DNA of 64,000 nucleotides, taken from contig NC_135549.1 of assembly GCF_964340395.1 (NCBI RefSeq), positions 22,999,342 through 23,063,341 of the forward strand. Reading direction: 5' to 3'. The DNA comes from Glandiceps talaboti. Taxonomy: Eukaryota > Hemichordata > Enteropneusta > Spengelidae. Each line of letters begins with the position of its first letter. The first letter of the stretch is position 1. Below, piece after piece: positions 42,703-57,146 of this stretch. The position numbers and the translations under genes are program-made. The notes beneath the pieces were generated by a model. That model was not told where the DNA came from and made no database searches. It saw only the letters and a list, made by a program, of their open reading frames with translations.

Positions 42703-45700
42703 GTAAATGTTTATACTATGCCGTCCCGTCTTTGATGGTGGTAGGGTAACTGGAACCCGATTTCACACACGAATAACCTTTCCATCATCCCTTGCTTAAT
42801 TGCGTATCAGCTGAATAAGCCATGGTTTAAAAAAAGCTTAAAATGTGATTTATTTGAGATTTATTTACTATCATTGTCCGATTATTTTTAGGGAGCACTT
42901 TGTTACCACTAGTAGTAAGAGTAGTAGCATAGCCAAACTATTGTTTACATTTTTTTTCACTCCATACAAATAGCCTATTTGACATAATTTAGCATGGTAT
43001 GTCAAATATTTTCTATTTGTTTACTAAACATCACTGAGACAGGCATAGGTGTTGAAAAATTTAGTTAAAAAATATATAATATGGAGAACGAAAGGATAAA
43101 TTTTAGAAGAAGAAAAAATTGGAAAGTTAGAGAAACATTTTTTTAACCAAGGTTTCTGAATCTTGATCAGATGTTCAAAACCAAAAAAAATAAAATAAAT
43201 AAAATATACCTACAAAATGAAAAAAAAATGTAGTGTATTTGGAATATGGTGAGTTTTGAACGCATCATTAGATAAAAACTGGAAAGCATTGAAAGGATTT
43301 TGTGGTTTGTTCACAGATGTGTCAGCTTGGTCGGTTATAAAATATTGTCTACTCACTTAGCTAAGAATAGAATGACATACAAAACCTCTTTTGTTTGCCT
43401 ATAGAATGACCTTACAAACATCGTATCTTTCAGTTTTATGGAAAAAAAAATTTTTGTCTCTCAATATTGCTTTCAGTCTCATTGTTTAGTTAGTTTTGTA
43501 ATATAGTTTAAGTAAATATGTGCAATATTGATAAGAAAATATGTATTGAATGGAAAACATATCGATATTGTATTATGATGAATAGCTACCATCTAGATAT
43601 ACATGTACTGTTGAATCCGTTTGTTTTACACCCCGGGCAACATGCCATATGGGGGGTCAATATAATTTTCGACTGTTCCAACAAAAAAATTAAATTCTGA
43701 GCTGATTGCTACAGAAATAATGTAGGTGTATAGTATGAGTAATTATATAAATTAAATAATGAAATTGCAAAAAAATAAAATAAATACACACTACATCCTT
43801 GTAAGATCGGGGTGTCATAAATAAAAGTGATACCCCTATCACCATCTTGTACTCATTAGATTTATGTATTTATAACTTCCTTGTCAGAGAAAAAATTGCT
43901 GCAGTAAATCCTACTGGTACCGTATCAAGTGACAGTTAGTCGCTACATACTACTGATAAAGGCCGTGTAAAATATAAAAATAGAAGTAACATGAAAAGAA
44001 ACTTTAGTAGTAATTTATTCAACGGGAAGACTACATAATTCTGTTTATTGTTACATGTTTAAAATATTGAAAATTATATTATGTAATCATGTGGAGTTTT
44101 AATTAATGTCTAACATCCTGATCTGGTAAAATGTAAAGATAATTAGTGACATCAAAGATTGATTTTTTACTGAGAGACGGACCTTAATTGATTCATGTCT
44201 AATTGTAGGGGATGGGGATATGGGGGTTAATTTAACAATAATATATGTTCAAAAATTTGCACGATTTGATTTAATTGCAAAATAACGCTTAAAATTGATA
44301 TAAATCGTAAGCATATTATTTTGTGATCCGCAGTATTATATATATATATTATATATATATAAGTTATAACTATAATCATATAAACGCTATTATAGGCTTC
44401 TTAATAACTCATAAAACTTTAAGATGAAAGACCACTTGCTTTGCGAAATTACAAATAATTAGCAAAGAGGAAGAGAGTGAAAATTTGCATTATTTAAATT
44501 TTTTCAGAGTGCAGTTTATTGACAAATATATAGTACTTTGTGCAAACTATATCCCTGCATGGATAAAGTGGACTTATGTAATTACTTTAGCAAATTATTA
44601 GTAATCTAATGTAGTGGACAAATAATTGATTTTACCCTGAGTGCAGTTTGTTGCAATTATTTATGAGACGGACGGGAAACTGAGCCACAATGAAAGATAA
44701 ATGGTACATCTTCCTGGTGTAAGCCATATGCTGTAAATTTAGATAACAGTGATAGATAGGGTAATCATAGGATTTTGTTTACCCATTCTCAGTTGCACTG
44801 TGTTCATTATGAACAGACGCATCTTTTTAAAATTAAGTAGATTAAAAAATGAGTACAGAGGGGAGAGTTCAAGGACTCCATTGTAAATATGAAAAACACA
44901 CAGGTTGAAATAACTCTTGATCCCCAGTGTTTAAGTTGTTAATGTACATATATTATAGTTTTTGTCATAAAAGTATTGTGATTTTTGTCATGTTAACAGT
45001 GACATCATAAAGAAAAAAGCCTTTGTGATTTATTTTCTCACACTAAGTGAAATTAAAATTGCAATATTGATCATGAAAAGCAAACATTAATGATAGTGGC
45101 ACTCTAAAAAAACCCCATCTACTGTATAATTTAATGTCTTACTAACATTTTGCCTTGTGAAAGAAAAAAACCCACTAAAATCTTGATATTATGGTATCAC
45201 TTATAAATAATGCAAGATTTGGAAGCTGTTCAATGTATGCGTTGTGCTTCAGGTGTTGAGCATTTTCTTCTCAGCCTAAGGGATCTTACAGTCTGTGTGC
45301 CGGTTTTATGGTCTAAGATGATACAAATTGCTTGCTCCCTGTAATTCAAAGCATGCGTCGTGTCGTCTGTATTGTGTCTCCATCTTGTGTGAATTTGTAA
45401 GGCCAACACTCTAGCGGTGGAAAGTGTGAACAGCTGGAGTGTATAGAAAGCTTTTGTGCAAGACAGGATGACTGTGTACACCCATGAGCTGATACTCCTG
45501 CCCCACAGTCTGTAATCTAGTATATGGGAAGCTGGAAACTGTGACGTAGTTACCACGGTGATCCATTTCCACTTTCGTGATGCAATCCAGTCCATGAGTG
45601 CATAGTCTTACAAGTGTGCAGTTCTACGTACATACACAGTGAGTGACTGTGGCTTTCATATGGACACTGCCCAGCAGTTCGGATTATTTAATCAAATTAA

Positions 45701-47837
45701 GCTGTCTAATTGATTTTTCTTGGCCATGAAGAAAGAAGAGTGAATAGCAATTTAACCATGTCATCCCTCTGGTAGGTACTACGTAATCTGAACTGTATCA
45801 CGTGTCTGCTTCAATATATCTGCACCATTGGAAGTCAAATATTTACCCAAGTGGAAGTACTGTGGTGGTTCCTAGTACAAGGAACTAGATCACAACGTCA
45901 ATGCTGCACATGGTTCAATCTGGGTGAACTTTTAAAGGCATCAGTTGTCACTTTACATGATAGTCTAGTATGGTGTTGAGCAGTGTGATTTTGACAGGAG
46001 ATCAGATATTTTGGTACTTCTCCGCTGATTAAATTCATTCCCAATAGTCAGGCTAGATTGTTCCAAACCATTTGTGAAAGGACTCCACCCCTTTCGGAAA
46101 GCTCCTGACCTACAGTTGTTTATCAGAGGACATGTATGTACACTGATAGTGTAGGAATGTGCCCTAGCCATCACATACTTCACATATGCTTCCTTGCCTC
46201 ATATATAATTCAGTCTGACAAACTCTATATGTCTAATATCTATGGTATCAAAAAAAGGAATATCATACGTAATGTTTATATAGTTAATTTATAAATTCAA
46301 AGAAAACTACAACTAATTTCATTCTGCAGTAAATTACCACACACACAGAAATCTAAAACTGCATTTGTAAGAAAATCCACCCATGTATCAAATCATTGCT
46401 ATTTGCCTGTGTAGGTAATATCTTCTCACCGTGACACTTGAAGTTATCGAAGTAATAAACAAAATGGAAATGCTGTCATAGCAATGACAGGATAGAGGGA
46501 GGATCAGGCAAGGGTGTTTATGAAACGGCACATTTTTATAGGTCTTCCCTGTCTGCACCAATGTCTGTGTATTAAAGTACCCCATTTCTCATGACTGCTG
46601 GTGAATTAATAATACTGCAATGGCCATTACGTTGTTTTAATTTTCTTTTTTAAGTGGCGATAAATTGTTAGATGAGTTAATAATGTTCCCCTCACTGTGA
46701 TGGTGTAGCCTCATGAATAAAAAATAAAAGTGAAGCCCTGTAACGTTTTATATTTTAAAAAATGAATCAAACAATTATAACAAACACTATCCATCATTTC
46801 TTTAGAATCTCTCTGTTCGTTGTAAAGTAGGCCAAGTGTGAAGATGTAACAAACTGTGTAATGTGTATTATCTCTGTTTGCCTTTGAAATGGTAATGTCT
46901 AGATTGAATAAGTTCAAGAATAACGGGCCAAGGTTGTTGTCATCCATGGCATTGTTTAGAATAATGGGAATACCTTGAACAGATAAGACACGGTGAAACC
47001 ATACTATACTATACTAAACATATCATACACAAGTCTGGGTGAAGAATGAAAATACTATAGGGCCCCCTAATTACTTTTTTTTTTTACACAAACATCTTAC
47101 AAAATAAATAATCTAGCTACTAGTACTAATTAAGAGAGGATTTATCATAGATAGCTAACCTCAAATAAGCAAAAAAGGAAATTGTAACTACATAGCCTTC
47201 TAGCAAATGGGAGTGGCACATTGCTAAATATGTATATTTTATATTCTGTGGCCTTGATTTCTTTCATTTTATGTCAATACTTGTGAGAACTGTACATATA
47301 TTGTAAATGCCAACATAACTGATTAGAGAGCCATTGAAATACCTATACTGATGACGTCAGCTTCACCAAGATGTCATGAATTTATTTTCATTCTGAAGTA
47401 CTGACACTGAGCAGTTTATTTGTCTTACATAACTGTGAACTGAGATTGGACTCTGTAAATTCAACAAACTGAGGTTATAGTTTATGCAATATGAAAAGGA
47501 TGTTATCTGCTGTTCTACTGGGTAACTAAAGGAAACTATTCTGAAGCATCATCAGAATCCAACTTTATTTAGTTATGAATATTTAGGTTTCATGTAATTT
47601 GAGTCTTCCAGAATATAATTTAGTTGCAATTTTAAATACTTATAGTAATGTAGTGAACACAATTCAGAACCTTGTACTTACATTATCTTTTTTCTTCTAT
47701 TGAAAGTCAAGGATTGTTGTCATAATGGGGGTGCAAAAATGTAAGTGATTGTACAGTTTGGTAGTACGTGTACTGATATAAATTTTAGTGTGATACATAT
47801 AATATCAGTATTGTATTTGATATACAGTGGTATTTCA

Positions 47838-48207
47838 TTAGGCGTAAAAAAAAGAAAAGAACTGATTCTGGTCAGCACACGCATCACTTAAATACCCTCG
47901 TATCATTCTTTTTTGTATGTGTTTGTCCAGCTCATGCATTCTGCAGACCCATGCATGGGGAAACACAAAAATAACCCTCCCTACTTCAGTGAAGACAACT
48001 GTAGAGCCAAACACGAACAAGTACATGACATCTGCCTCCACATACACACTTGTTCTAAAGTACTAAATAAAAAGAACAGTAACTGCCATAAATAGTAGAC
48101 TAAGTGACAAGTTTGGTGAGAATGACAAATTAAAAAAAAAATGTGCATCGTCACACCATTTTAGACAAATTGTCCTGACCAGAAACATTTTTTTTTTTTG
48201 GCCTTAT
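47838..48207 (+). mobile_element. Inverted-repeat element family A, copy 2
   Basis: Left end TTAGGCGTAAAAAAAAG...ATTCTGGTCAG and right end CTGACCAGAAACATTTTT...GGCCTTA are inverted relative to each other, giving terminal inverted repeats of about 30 bp. The body matches 24524-24800. Confidence 0.6.
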
Positions 48208-48960
48208 TAGCACTTTTGTTGTAATAACAGAGAATATGGTAACAGTTGCTGGTTTAATAGTTCTGTGTGTAGATGGTGTACAGCTTATGACATGTCACCT
48301 ACAATGTACCAATAATATTTCTAATGGTATAAGTGTGACATTATGTCTACTATTAAAACAGTGTATCTGAGATTCATGTACAAGTGTAGGTAGATACATG
48401 TATGTGTGATATTTCCCATGTTTCTGTAGGTGACACCCTTTTCCTGTGAAAAGAGTTAGTGCAGTTCAATAGTTCATAGAATTGGTGTGTCATCTCACTA
48501 GATTCCGCTTTGAATTTCAAAGGAATAAGTCAGTTGACCCACCCCATCATGCATACATTACACATGTACATGTATGTTGATGACTTTGACCTTCCTTGTA
48601 TGTAGTCTAGCTATGGAACGTTTCCATTCATTGAAATCTTGTATATTATTTCATTATGTACTGATTCATCCCTGTAGAAAATTATACATTGATATTGATA
48701 CTGTAATTCATCTTGACTTGAGTCTCGTTTTGTTTTCATTCTTGGAATAAGTCTGTTTCTGTTGTCAATGAGGAAATTGATTTACAAGGAATTATTTGAA
48801 ATGACAAAAAGGAATTTTCATTTTACTTCTTGTCAAGGCATTATTTTAACATGTTTTTATTGAAAGTTTACACAAATCAGTATTTTTGTTAGGTAGCTGT
48901 GGTAACAGAAAACAGTGAAATAAGGTAAAACTGACACAGTTTCCAATACAGTACATTGTC

Positions 48961-49090
48961 TAGTCTTTGCTGCTAGACGTTCCGGCTTTTTTCTGGTACG
49001 ATAAGCGAACGAAGTTCCATCCTCGATAGTGTTGTTCGGTCATGTGTCATATTGTATCAGAAGAACATCCGAGGTCTAGCAGCTAGACTA
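48961..49090. mobile_element. 130-bp Mutator-like MITE with 9-bp TSD
   Basis: Inverted ends TAGTCTTTGCTGCTAGAC and GTCTAGCAGCTAGACTA (a few mismatches), flanked by identical 9-bp repeats TACATTGTC (48952-48960, 49091-49099). Confidence 0.7.
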
Positions 49091-50577
49091 TACATTGTCC
49101 TTCTCTCATTCTGTTTTTTGAGAATCCCTGTAAAATGACTAGTGAACACAGGTAGATGTTATATCTCATTATCACCTTTGAACAAGACAGTGCATGGGGA
49201 TGTAATATACACTACCTATGATTTGTAAAACAATACATGTACATTCCATGTACTCACACACAGACTCACATAGATATGGATATCAATGTGAAATTCAGTT
49301 TTTCCACATACTGAATGATGTCGGATTTATAATATTGAAATGTGGTCAGCTTCAAGCAATTGACGTGTAATGTATGTGACCAGCTGATTCATTGATACAC
49401 ACATCTGACACAGACCGGCATCATGGTACATGACAAGATTATCTAAGTTTAAATATAAAGATTGTATATTCACAACCCATGTTAAAAGGTCAGGGAAGGC
49501 GACATCATATCATACATACATACATATATCTACATCACGACTGTTACATGTATTCAGACCGTTTCCTGTGGAGTATGATATGATGTGATAGCTTCGTAGT
49601 TTGGAAACCCTGAAAAGCTAAATATGAACCTTTTATAGCAGTTATCTAGGTGATAAAAAATGACTTTGATGTAAGAAGTCACAAGCCACATAGATGCACT
49701 CTCAGTCTACTGGCTTTGCTGAATTGTCATTATTTTACGCTAACTTGGACCAAGTAGCTGTATAGCTAGGAGTTCATAAAATGTCCATGGATGTAATCCA
49801 CTTCTTAGTGAGTAGTGCTACATAAAACTAAGTATACGGTTACTTTGACAGAGTTGGCTAAGCCTGAAATAATAACAATTCGGGGAAGTCAGTGGATTGT
49901 GAGTGAGTCTACTAATAGTTATACACTGATAGCCCAAAGACTTGGCAATCTCCATAGCATTCTTCTGTGGAGCCAGTATTTTGAGTCAGCTCACCAAGTG
50001 TTCTTGCTAAATAAGGGTGATAAGTAGGTAAAATTTACCAAGGTTCCCCATGTCATTTTACCTGGGTTCCCAAACAAAATTACCATACATGTAGACTCTG
50101 TGGGGAAAAACTGCCATCTTTACCCCTTTCTCCCTTTCTGTTTACCTGGGTTCCCCAACCTTATTAGCAAAAATGGTGTTAGCAAGCCAGTATGTTGAGT
50201 CAGCTAACCAAGTCTCTGGGCTACTACCTTCAGACTGGTGTGAAGGGCAGGGTACTTTAATTCATCTCCTAACTCTGTAAATGTAACAGTAAATGTATAA
50301 ATGTTTGAAGTCGGTGCCCATGCATGGTACGTACATTCCTTGTCTTGGTTCATGCATACACAGTGGAGGGGCCACTGTCTGTGGTTCATGCATGTAATTA
50401 ACTTTGTCTCAGTTGATTCAATCTGATCTCTTGAAAATCAATTGGAGACATATTCATCTATTTTAAGTCAGACTTTGTGATGTAGTTAGCCATGTGACTA
50501 GAAGAAGCTCTGTCAAAGAAAATGGTCGGATTTCCAATAAGTTATTAATTGACAGGTTATTGAATTTCAAGTCAGTG

Positions 50578-50646
<69 letters not shown>
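50578..50646 (+). repeat. (CA)n microsatellite
   Basis: About 34 uninterrupted CA units in the IQSEC-like intron. Confidence 0.95.
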
Positions 50647-50651
<5 letters not shown>

Positions 50652-52315
50652 GGTACACAAACATGTGACAACATACATATATACAGTGTATATACAAAAA
50701 GTCATCAAATTTTCAATCAGTTTGGGTACATGGATATCTGATGTATAGATACAGGTACTGATGTGATTATCATATTCAGCCAAGGAGAGGCTTGAATTTA
50801 TTTTTAGATTGTGATACAGTGTCTTTAGCTTAGAACTGACATTCACCAAGACCTAGGGGCAACATGGAATCTTGGCTACTATTACTTAGGAAATAGATTT
50901 CTGTCTTCTGGGCGCTATCAATTTTGTGAGTAGTGGGATGAGATAGCACCCTGGAGGGTTATATAGATTCTGAGCTTCTCTATAGAAAGTGATATGATGC
51001 CACCTTTTGGCATTTAGTTGCCAGATGTATAGCCACACATTCATACATTGTATATTCAACCTTGTAGTCTTTAAATGTATGGATGGAGTTGACAGCTCAT
51101 ATATGATACCTTGGCAGAGAGTAGTCTGGATGCCAACGTAATCTTTAGTGAGTGGAGGTATAAATCGTAATGACATAACGTAATGGCATGGGAACTATAC
51201 TAGGGAGAGAGAGGAAGGTTGGGCACCGTGTTCTATTCTGATTACTACTTTGATTAGATGGAGGAAGATATGTATGTATTTCAAGATATAAAGCCCCTGC
51301 TCAACTTTAGTCTAGTTCTTATACGGTATCTTTACGATTTACACCTCCACTCACTCAGATTGCAAAATGATTTGAAATATTACAAAGACACATTGCTAAT
51401 GGTATTAGCTCAATCCATTGGTTGAACAGACATGTTAATAAGATTAAAGTCATGTCGTTTGAAATTTGACTTTTTTACCTAATTTGCACTAGACAGAAGT
51501 GGTAATCAGTGTGTCTGTTAAGCATACTTACTTAAACATACTGAACAGACAGTGTCATGCATTACATGTAGGTGCATGTAGTATTTCTTAGATTGTTGTA
51601 TTCTGGGTCTATGGGCTAAAGATAACAATGTTTTCACTATATAATGTCCTACCTGTGAGGCATTAATAAATTATGTGTGTTATATCTACTAGTAATGAGA
51701 TTGATATATTTGTAATAGCAGGATTCGTATGATATTTTAAAACAGCAGTCTAAGCAATAATGTGTGCTTCTGTGATGTGATGTGTGGGTCATATATACTC
51801 AGTGGGACCTCTATGTATATTGTCCAAGTGCAATTATTCACTCCCACAATTCTTCAGTATCAGTAGGAAAGCAAACACCCACACAACTGTAGGAGAAATA
51901 AAGGTGTGTGTAAACTTTAGAAAAACTATCTGAGTACAATGACATCATCTCTCTAGCAGTAGTAGCACTCACCTTGGTGTATGCTAATATGACAGGAAGC
52001 CATGGGTGAATGCAAATATTGGTATGATTATAACATGTACAGTTAATATTGCTGGGTGTTTGCCTTCAATATTATGTAAACTGATATCTGATCAGTGATT
52101 TCCAACCTTTCATAGGTTTGTAGTTTGGAAGGTAAATGTACACTGTAGCCCCTCAGAGACTTAGCTATTTGGCTTGACAATGGCATTAGCCAGAAAAAAT
52201 AATGTTGTGTCAGGTAGCAAAATCTGTGGACTGGACATGATGTAGTGAGCTGTATATGTGTACTGTAACTAAAGAGAAGTCTGGTTAGGGCTGAACAACC
52301 TAATGTGTCGTAGTA

Positions 52316-52502
52316 ATGAAAATTTCTACTCACAGATTCAAAAATTTTCTTGGAAGAGAATTCCAAATTTTTGCTAATGTCTCGACAGCATCGTACACCC
52401 CTGACGATGCAGCCAAATTTTGGGATTTAGTTCCTAGAAATTGATTGACTCTGTAAGTAGGAATTTTCATTACTTAAGTTTGAACCAAGAGTCATTCTCA
52501 CA
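52316..52502. mobile_element. Inverted-repeat element family D, copy 2
   Basis: ATGAAAATTTCTACTCACAG at 52316 pairs with an arm ending GAATTTTCAT at 52470, followed by TGAACCAAGAGTCATTCTCA. The spacer differs from copy 1, but arms and flank match, so it is one family in opposite orientation. Confidence 0.6.
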
Positions 52503-54155
52503 TAATGTATCTAAGTTATAGTCTAACAACGTGGTGTCTAACTACATCACAGGTGTAAATTGTAATGATACCATATAGGAACTAGACTATCTAAGGTGTG
52601 ACTGTCTATTGCTATCCATGGCATTAAATCGCAAGATATCTCTGTAAGTCTCTCTGTATTATCTGTAAAGAGTTGATTCAATACAACAGGTAGATGTAGT
52701 CAAATGGTTGTAGGAGCCTGTCTGTTGTCTGGATCTGTAACTACACTCCAGTCAGTCAGTCATTTGGCCAGCCAGCCAGCCAGCCAGTAGACAGGCTATG
52801 GTAGACGATGGTTATACAAATGTAGCTGTGTTGTGCAAAACTGAACAAAATGATAAGATTCCTAAGGGATTTTCAAGTATCGGCAGGTGCTTCATATGGA
52901 TTGATATTGATTGAAATACCTTTACATGCAAATAGATCACAACATACTGTGGAGAAAGCAATGTACACACAAACAGTTGCAAAAGGCTATATATCAAGAC
53001 CTTTATGCTATATGCATTATTTTTGAGTGTGTATTGAACACTTCAATTTTTCTGCCTTACTTCTGTGAAAAATTTACCCACTGTTTTACAGCTACACTGA
53101 CTGCAACTGGAACATGTTCTGACACTGTTCTGTTACATATGATGAATTATGAGTTTATCGTAATATCGTACACCCTGAACAGTATATTGAATCACCTGTA
53201 GGTAAACATACATTTGTGTAGCATTTTACATGACAGTATTGTGCAATATATCCCACACCCAAAAAATCAGTGCCTCAATGAATCACAGTACAATATTTTA
53301 ATCATATGTACTATACTACTTGTGAATAAAATAAACCCCTCATTAACATGTACAATGTCTGATTATTGGTATTTTTAACAACTTCTAATATTAAAGTATA
53401 TTGTTGGTTGTGTGATCGAAAAAATTAACACCCTAGTTACTGCTAGTGCAGGTTTAAAAAAAAAATGCTTTCAAAATTCCACCAATAGACTAGAACAGTG
53501 TGACCTAGCTGTCATGCAAACTATGATTGTGTTTCACAGTATACATGTGTATGGTGATTTCAAATAGAACTGAATAGTGTTGGTTTAATTAATGTACCAG
53601 CTAGTTCATAAAATGGAGACTAATGCCTATTGTTTAATGTACCAGAAATAGAAACCAGTGCCAATGTCTGTATAAACAAAGAATCCCATAGGTCAAATTC
53701 ACTACCAATTAACTATCACCAACACTATTACTAACTAGTCAGTAGCATACAGAATGAGGTTTTTAGAGAAATTGTAGTCCAGATGCTTTTAAAGGTGGTG
53801 TCAATCAACTCTTTACCCCTTGAGCTCTTGAGATTCAATACCACAAATAGCACTAGACTGTAGTATATAAATTATGGTTCTAAACATTATGTATTGTGTA
53901 GGACATCCCATGTATCACTATCAGTTTAATAGAAAGAAAACCATACAACTCAACTGTTCTAAAAACAGCTGTAAATACAGTACTGCAGCTATTGTTGTTG
54001 TTGTTCAGTGGTTTTATTCTGAAATGTAAAGGAGGAAGTGATGAAAAAAAGTAAATCAGAATAAAAGAAATCAATATTTCCTCATAAATGTGATATCATA
54101 TGAGTATGACATCATACGGAAACCTGCATTTCTATGGAAATGGTAGTCTTTTGAC

Positions 54156-54390
54156 CACAGGGGCACGTATTATTTGCTCAGATTGCCATTTATCATATAC
54201 GGCTATCTATCATGCGAATCCTGCTGCAACAAATGTATTCAATCTTTATACTAGAATTACTAGTAGATGTAACACATCATATACTAGGTAGGAAACTATA
54301 CTCAAAACGTTGTTATATTTAGCCTGTAGACATACATGTAGAAAACAACAATCTAAGAAACACTACATGTATATTGTACATGCCCCTATG
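54156..54390. mobile_element. hAT-type MITE, copy 3 (235 bp)
   Basis: Begins CACAGGGGCACGTATTATTT and ends TGCCCCTATG, with the same internal blocks as copies 1 and 2. The flanks (CTTTTGAC and TCTGGGAC) share only part of an 8-mer, so the duplication has decayed. It lies in the long IQSEC-like intron. Confidence 0.68.
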
Positions 54391-55878
54391 TCTGGGACTA
54401 TAGGCAAGGTCTCTCAATTAAACAGAAATGTCAAACATACATGTACACAATAAATTATAACATGTATATACCAGTAAGACTTACAGCAATAGAATCTGGT
54501 ATTTCCACACAATATTGTTAATGCAAATAGAAAATATAGTTATATAAACAGTTTATTTATATAATTTTGTCTGTTTTGAGTGTAAAACTGGCAGGATAAC
54601 TCTTCTAGATAATGATATCATGGTGTTGAAGGTTAAAGGTCAGGAGTCAGAGTTCAGAGGGGCACAGACAGGGCAAGTCTTGGCCAGCTTCAGGTTGTAC
54701 AGGTTATAAAAGTCATATTAGTTGTCCAATAGAATTCTGATAAGCTAATTTTTAGCTCCGCTGTCAGCGAAAGCTGAAAGCGTAGCTTTAGGTATAGGTG
54801 GATATTGAGGTATAGAGAGTAGAGTGAATCATAGGTGTCCGTCAAACTTTTATATTTTTACTATCTACTCCATAAGTGACAGTCGGAATTCTTCGATATT
54901 TGGTGTGCATGTTCCCTGGGGGGAGGCTATTCAGATTTGTTCATGCCAAGTTGATCTGTGCCATTTTCAATTTTTTATGATTTTTTTTCATAAAATGTCA
55001 TTTTCATCAACTCCTTGAAAACCTCTTATTAGATTGCTTTGATATCTGGCGTGTTGATGCGCAGGGGGTAGCTTACTCAGATTTGTTAATTTCAAGTCAG
55101 CACATCCTCATTTTTATTTTTTATGATTTTTTTTTTGTAATTTGAAAAAAAAATGAATATGTTAATGAGCATAATGACCGACGCCATATTGGAAATCAGT
55201 CGACGAGACTTTAAGTAAACTGCCACTTTTCAAAAGACACTATTGACGTCAAACAAGCAATGTAATATGTGCTATAGTCATAATTCTACGCATTGGGCGC
55301 CCAAATGACAAGCGTTTGTTCGAAACAGGGTTGTAAACTTCAAATCCAATTCTGCACCCTTCTACATTATCAGCCAATCCGCAACATCCTCATTTGCATA
55401 CTCTATCCTGATTCGACCAGAAGCTGAAGGTGACCTCATTCGACCGAGCGATTTTCCACAGCAAGTATCTTGAGTATCAACACAGGACGTTCTTAGTACT
55501 CACTAAAATCACACTTCAGACCCACTATAAAAGTGTGATGTTTTCAGATAACATGTAACTTGTGGTTAATTCTATATTGTCGTGCAATTTGGAATGACAG
55601 TGAACCAGAATTCAGACAACTTGCGTAAGGAAGGGCATGCCAGGCATGCGGTTGAAGTTTAAATATGGCCGACAGTTCACATGTAAAGTTAAACGACATG
55701 AACGTGTCTTGCCTTTCCAAAATGCAAATATTTGGCAAGTAAAAATAATTAAAATAATTACAACTTTAATTTGGCTTCAGACTTTGCATTATGTTTTGCG
55801 TATCTTTCCCCGTTTTACATGTAAATCCGAAAAGGTTCTCTCTCATGTCATCAGTGTCAGTGATCATACCGCGCGGGG

Positions 55879-55987
55879 TAGTCCTCGGGTGCACGAGTCT
55901 GTATTACTGACTTGACTCTAAACACCGGAGGGGGAGGGACAATTGTCAGAATCGAGTCCCGAATTCCTCCGTATGCAAGCAGGACTA
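55879..55987. mobile_element. 109-bp Mutator-like MITE, 9-bp TSD with one mismatch
   Basis: Ends TAGTCCTCGGGTGCACGAG and CGTATGCAAGCAGGACTA are partly inverted, flanked by CGCGCGGGG (55870-55878) and CGTGCGGGG (55988-55996). The right end is the same terminus as at 41419; the inner AGGGACAA.TGTCAGAATCGAG is shared with 19303. Confidence 0.55.
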
Positions 55988-56169
55988 CGTGCGGGGCTGC
56001 TTTGAGTACGAGCGAAGTGAGGCATGTTGAGGTATTTTGTTGAGAATTATAAATATTGCGAAATGTCAAGTACAAGGTTTAAATACAATGGAATGATGAA
56101 AAAAATGGCAGAGTCTGCTGACAGGCGCCGGTCACAAAAAACACTGTGAATTAAAATATCAGACGATGT

Positions 56170-56730
56170 ACATGTATGTATTAATCGCCGACAATCCACC
56201 CGTATGCACGAGGGACTAACCCGGAAGCAAGTCGTTGTCAGCCATACTTTACAGTGGTAACATCGTCCGAGAAATCGCTGCGTTCAGAGTGTCACTGTCA
56301 TTATTCACAGAATTGTTGTTTTCAAGTGAAAACCCGTCTTGAATTGTATAACTCTAACAAATGAAGACATGTCAAGTTATATTTTGAAAGTTGTATCGCT
56401 AGTTTGAGACGATTTTCTCACGTACTATAGTACTATCGAGGCTTACTTGGAAGTAGTAGGACCTTCCAGTTCATCGGGAAGTTTAGCCAGTCCGATAATT
56501 CTTTCTGGTTTAGTTTACAACACTTTTGATCACGCAGATTTTGTTGTTGTGATGAAAAGAAATTAAAAAAAGATCATTTCAACCATTTCGTTGTGTTTTC
56601 TTTGTGAAAGGTAACCGAACATGAACGAGTGTTACCACTGTAACGTATGGCTGAGAATGACTCTCTTCCGGGTACTTGAGATTGTCGCCGTACGGAAACT
56701 AAGATGGCGATTAATACATTTCTTCCCTAT
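56170..56730. mobile_element. Long-TIR element of about 560 bp
   Basis: Outer inverted pair TGTATTAATCGCC / GGCGATTAATACA. Inner pair CAGCCATAC(T)TTACAGTGGT with CCCGGAAG on the left, and ACCACTGTAACGTATGGCTG with CTTCCGGG on the right. The spacer is non-coding. Confidence 0.55.
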
Positions 56731-56899
56731 ATATATCTACCACAACTAGAACAAGTTGAATGTTGTTGACTTTGTAAATTTGTTAGAAAATTGAAATTCA
56801 AATTGCCTCAAAATTATTTTAGATCCCTAGTTTATTTCATTCTTCATTAAAATTTTCCAGGGTTACAGCTGTAAGACACTGGAATTACTTATAGCCAAC

Positions 56900-57146
56900 T
56901 AGACTGTCGACAGTCGCTCGCGCCTTTTTTCCATACGTTTTATCTAAACTCCGGTCCGGCGCAACACTAGTAATAGTATAATCGCAAACTGATTTCGAGG
57001 GCCGTATTGCGAAGGCCCAAGCTCGGGCCTTCGGCCCTCGACCTCGGGCCTTCGGCCCTCAATTTGCGATTAGACTAGTGTTGCGCGGGATCGGAGTTTA
57101 GATAAAACTTTGGCCAAAAAAGGCGCGAGCGACTGTCGACAGTCTA
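56900..57146. mobile_element. 247-bp near-palindromic Mutator-like MITE with 9-bp TSD
   Basis: Ends TAGACTGTCGACAG / CTGTCGACAGTCTA with arms of about 75-90 bp (CGCTCGCGCCTTTTTT, TTTTATCTAAACTCCG, CGCAACACTAGT). The centre carries GC-rich repeats of GGGCCTTCGGCCCTCG. Flanking 9-mers ATAGCCAAC (56891-56899, 57147-57155) are identical. Confidence 0.75.

Noticed and set aside
45230-45595. 121-codon minus-strand frame in the IQSEC-like intron
   Set aside because: No recognisable family or splice partner; composition like its surroundings. Worth revisiting only with transcript data.
55637-55915. 92-codon frame within the composite element
   Set aside because: No transposase, reverse-transcriptase or other motif; overlaps a MITE end.
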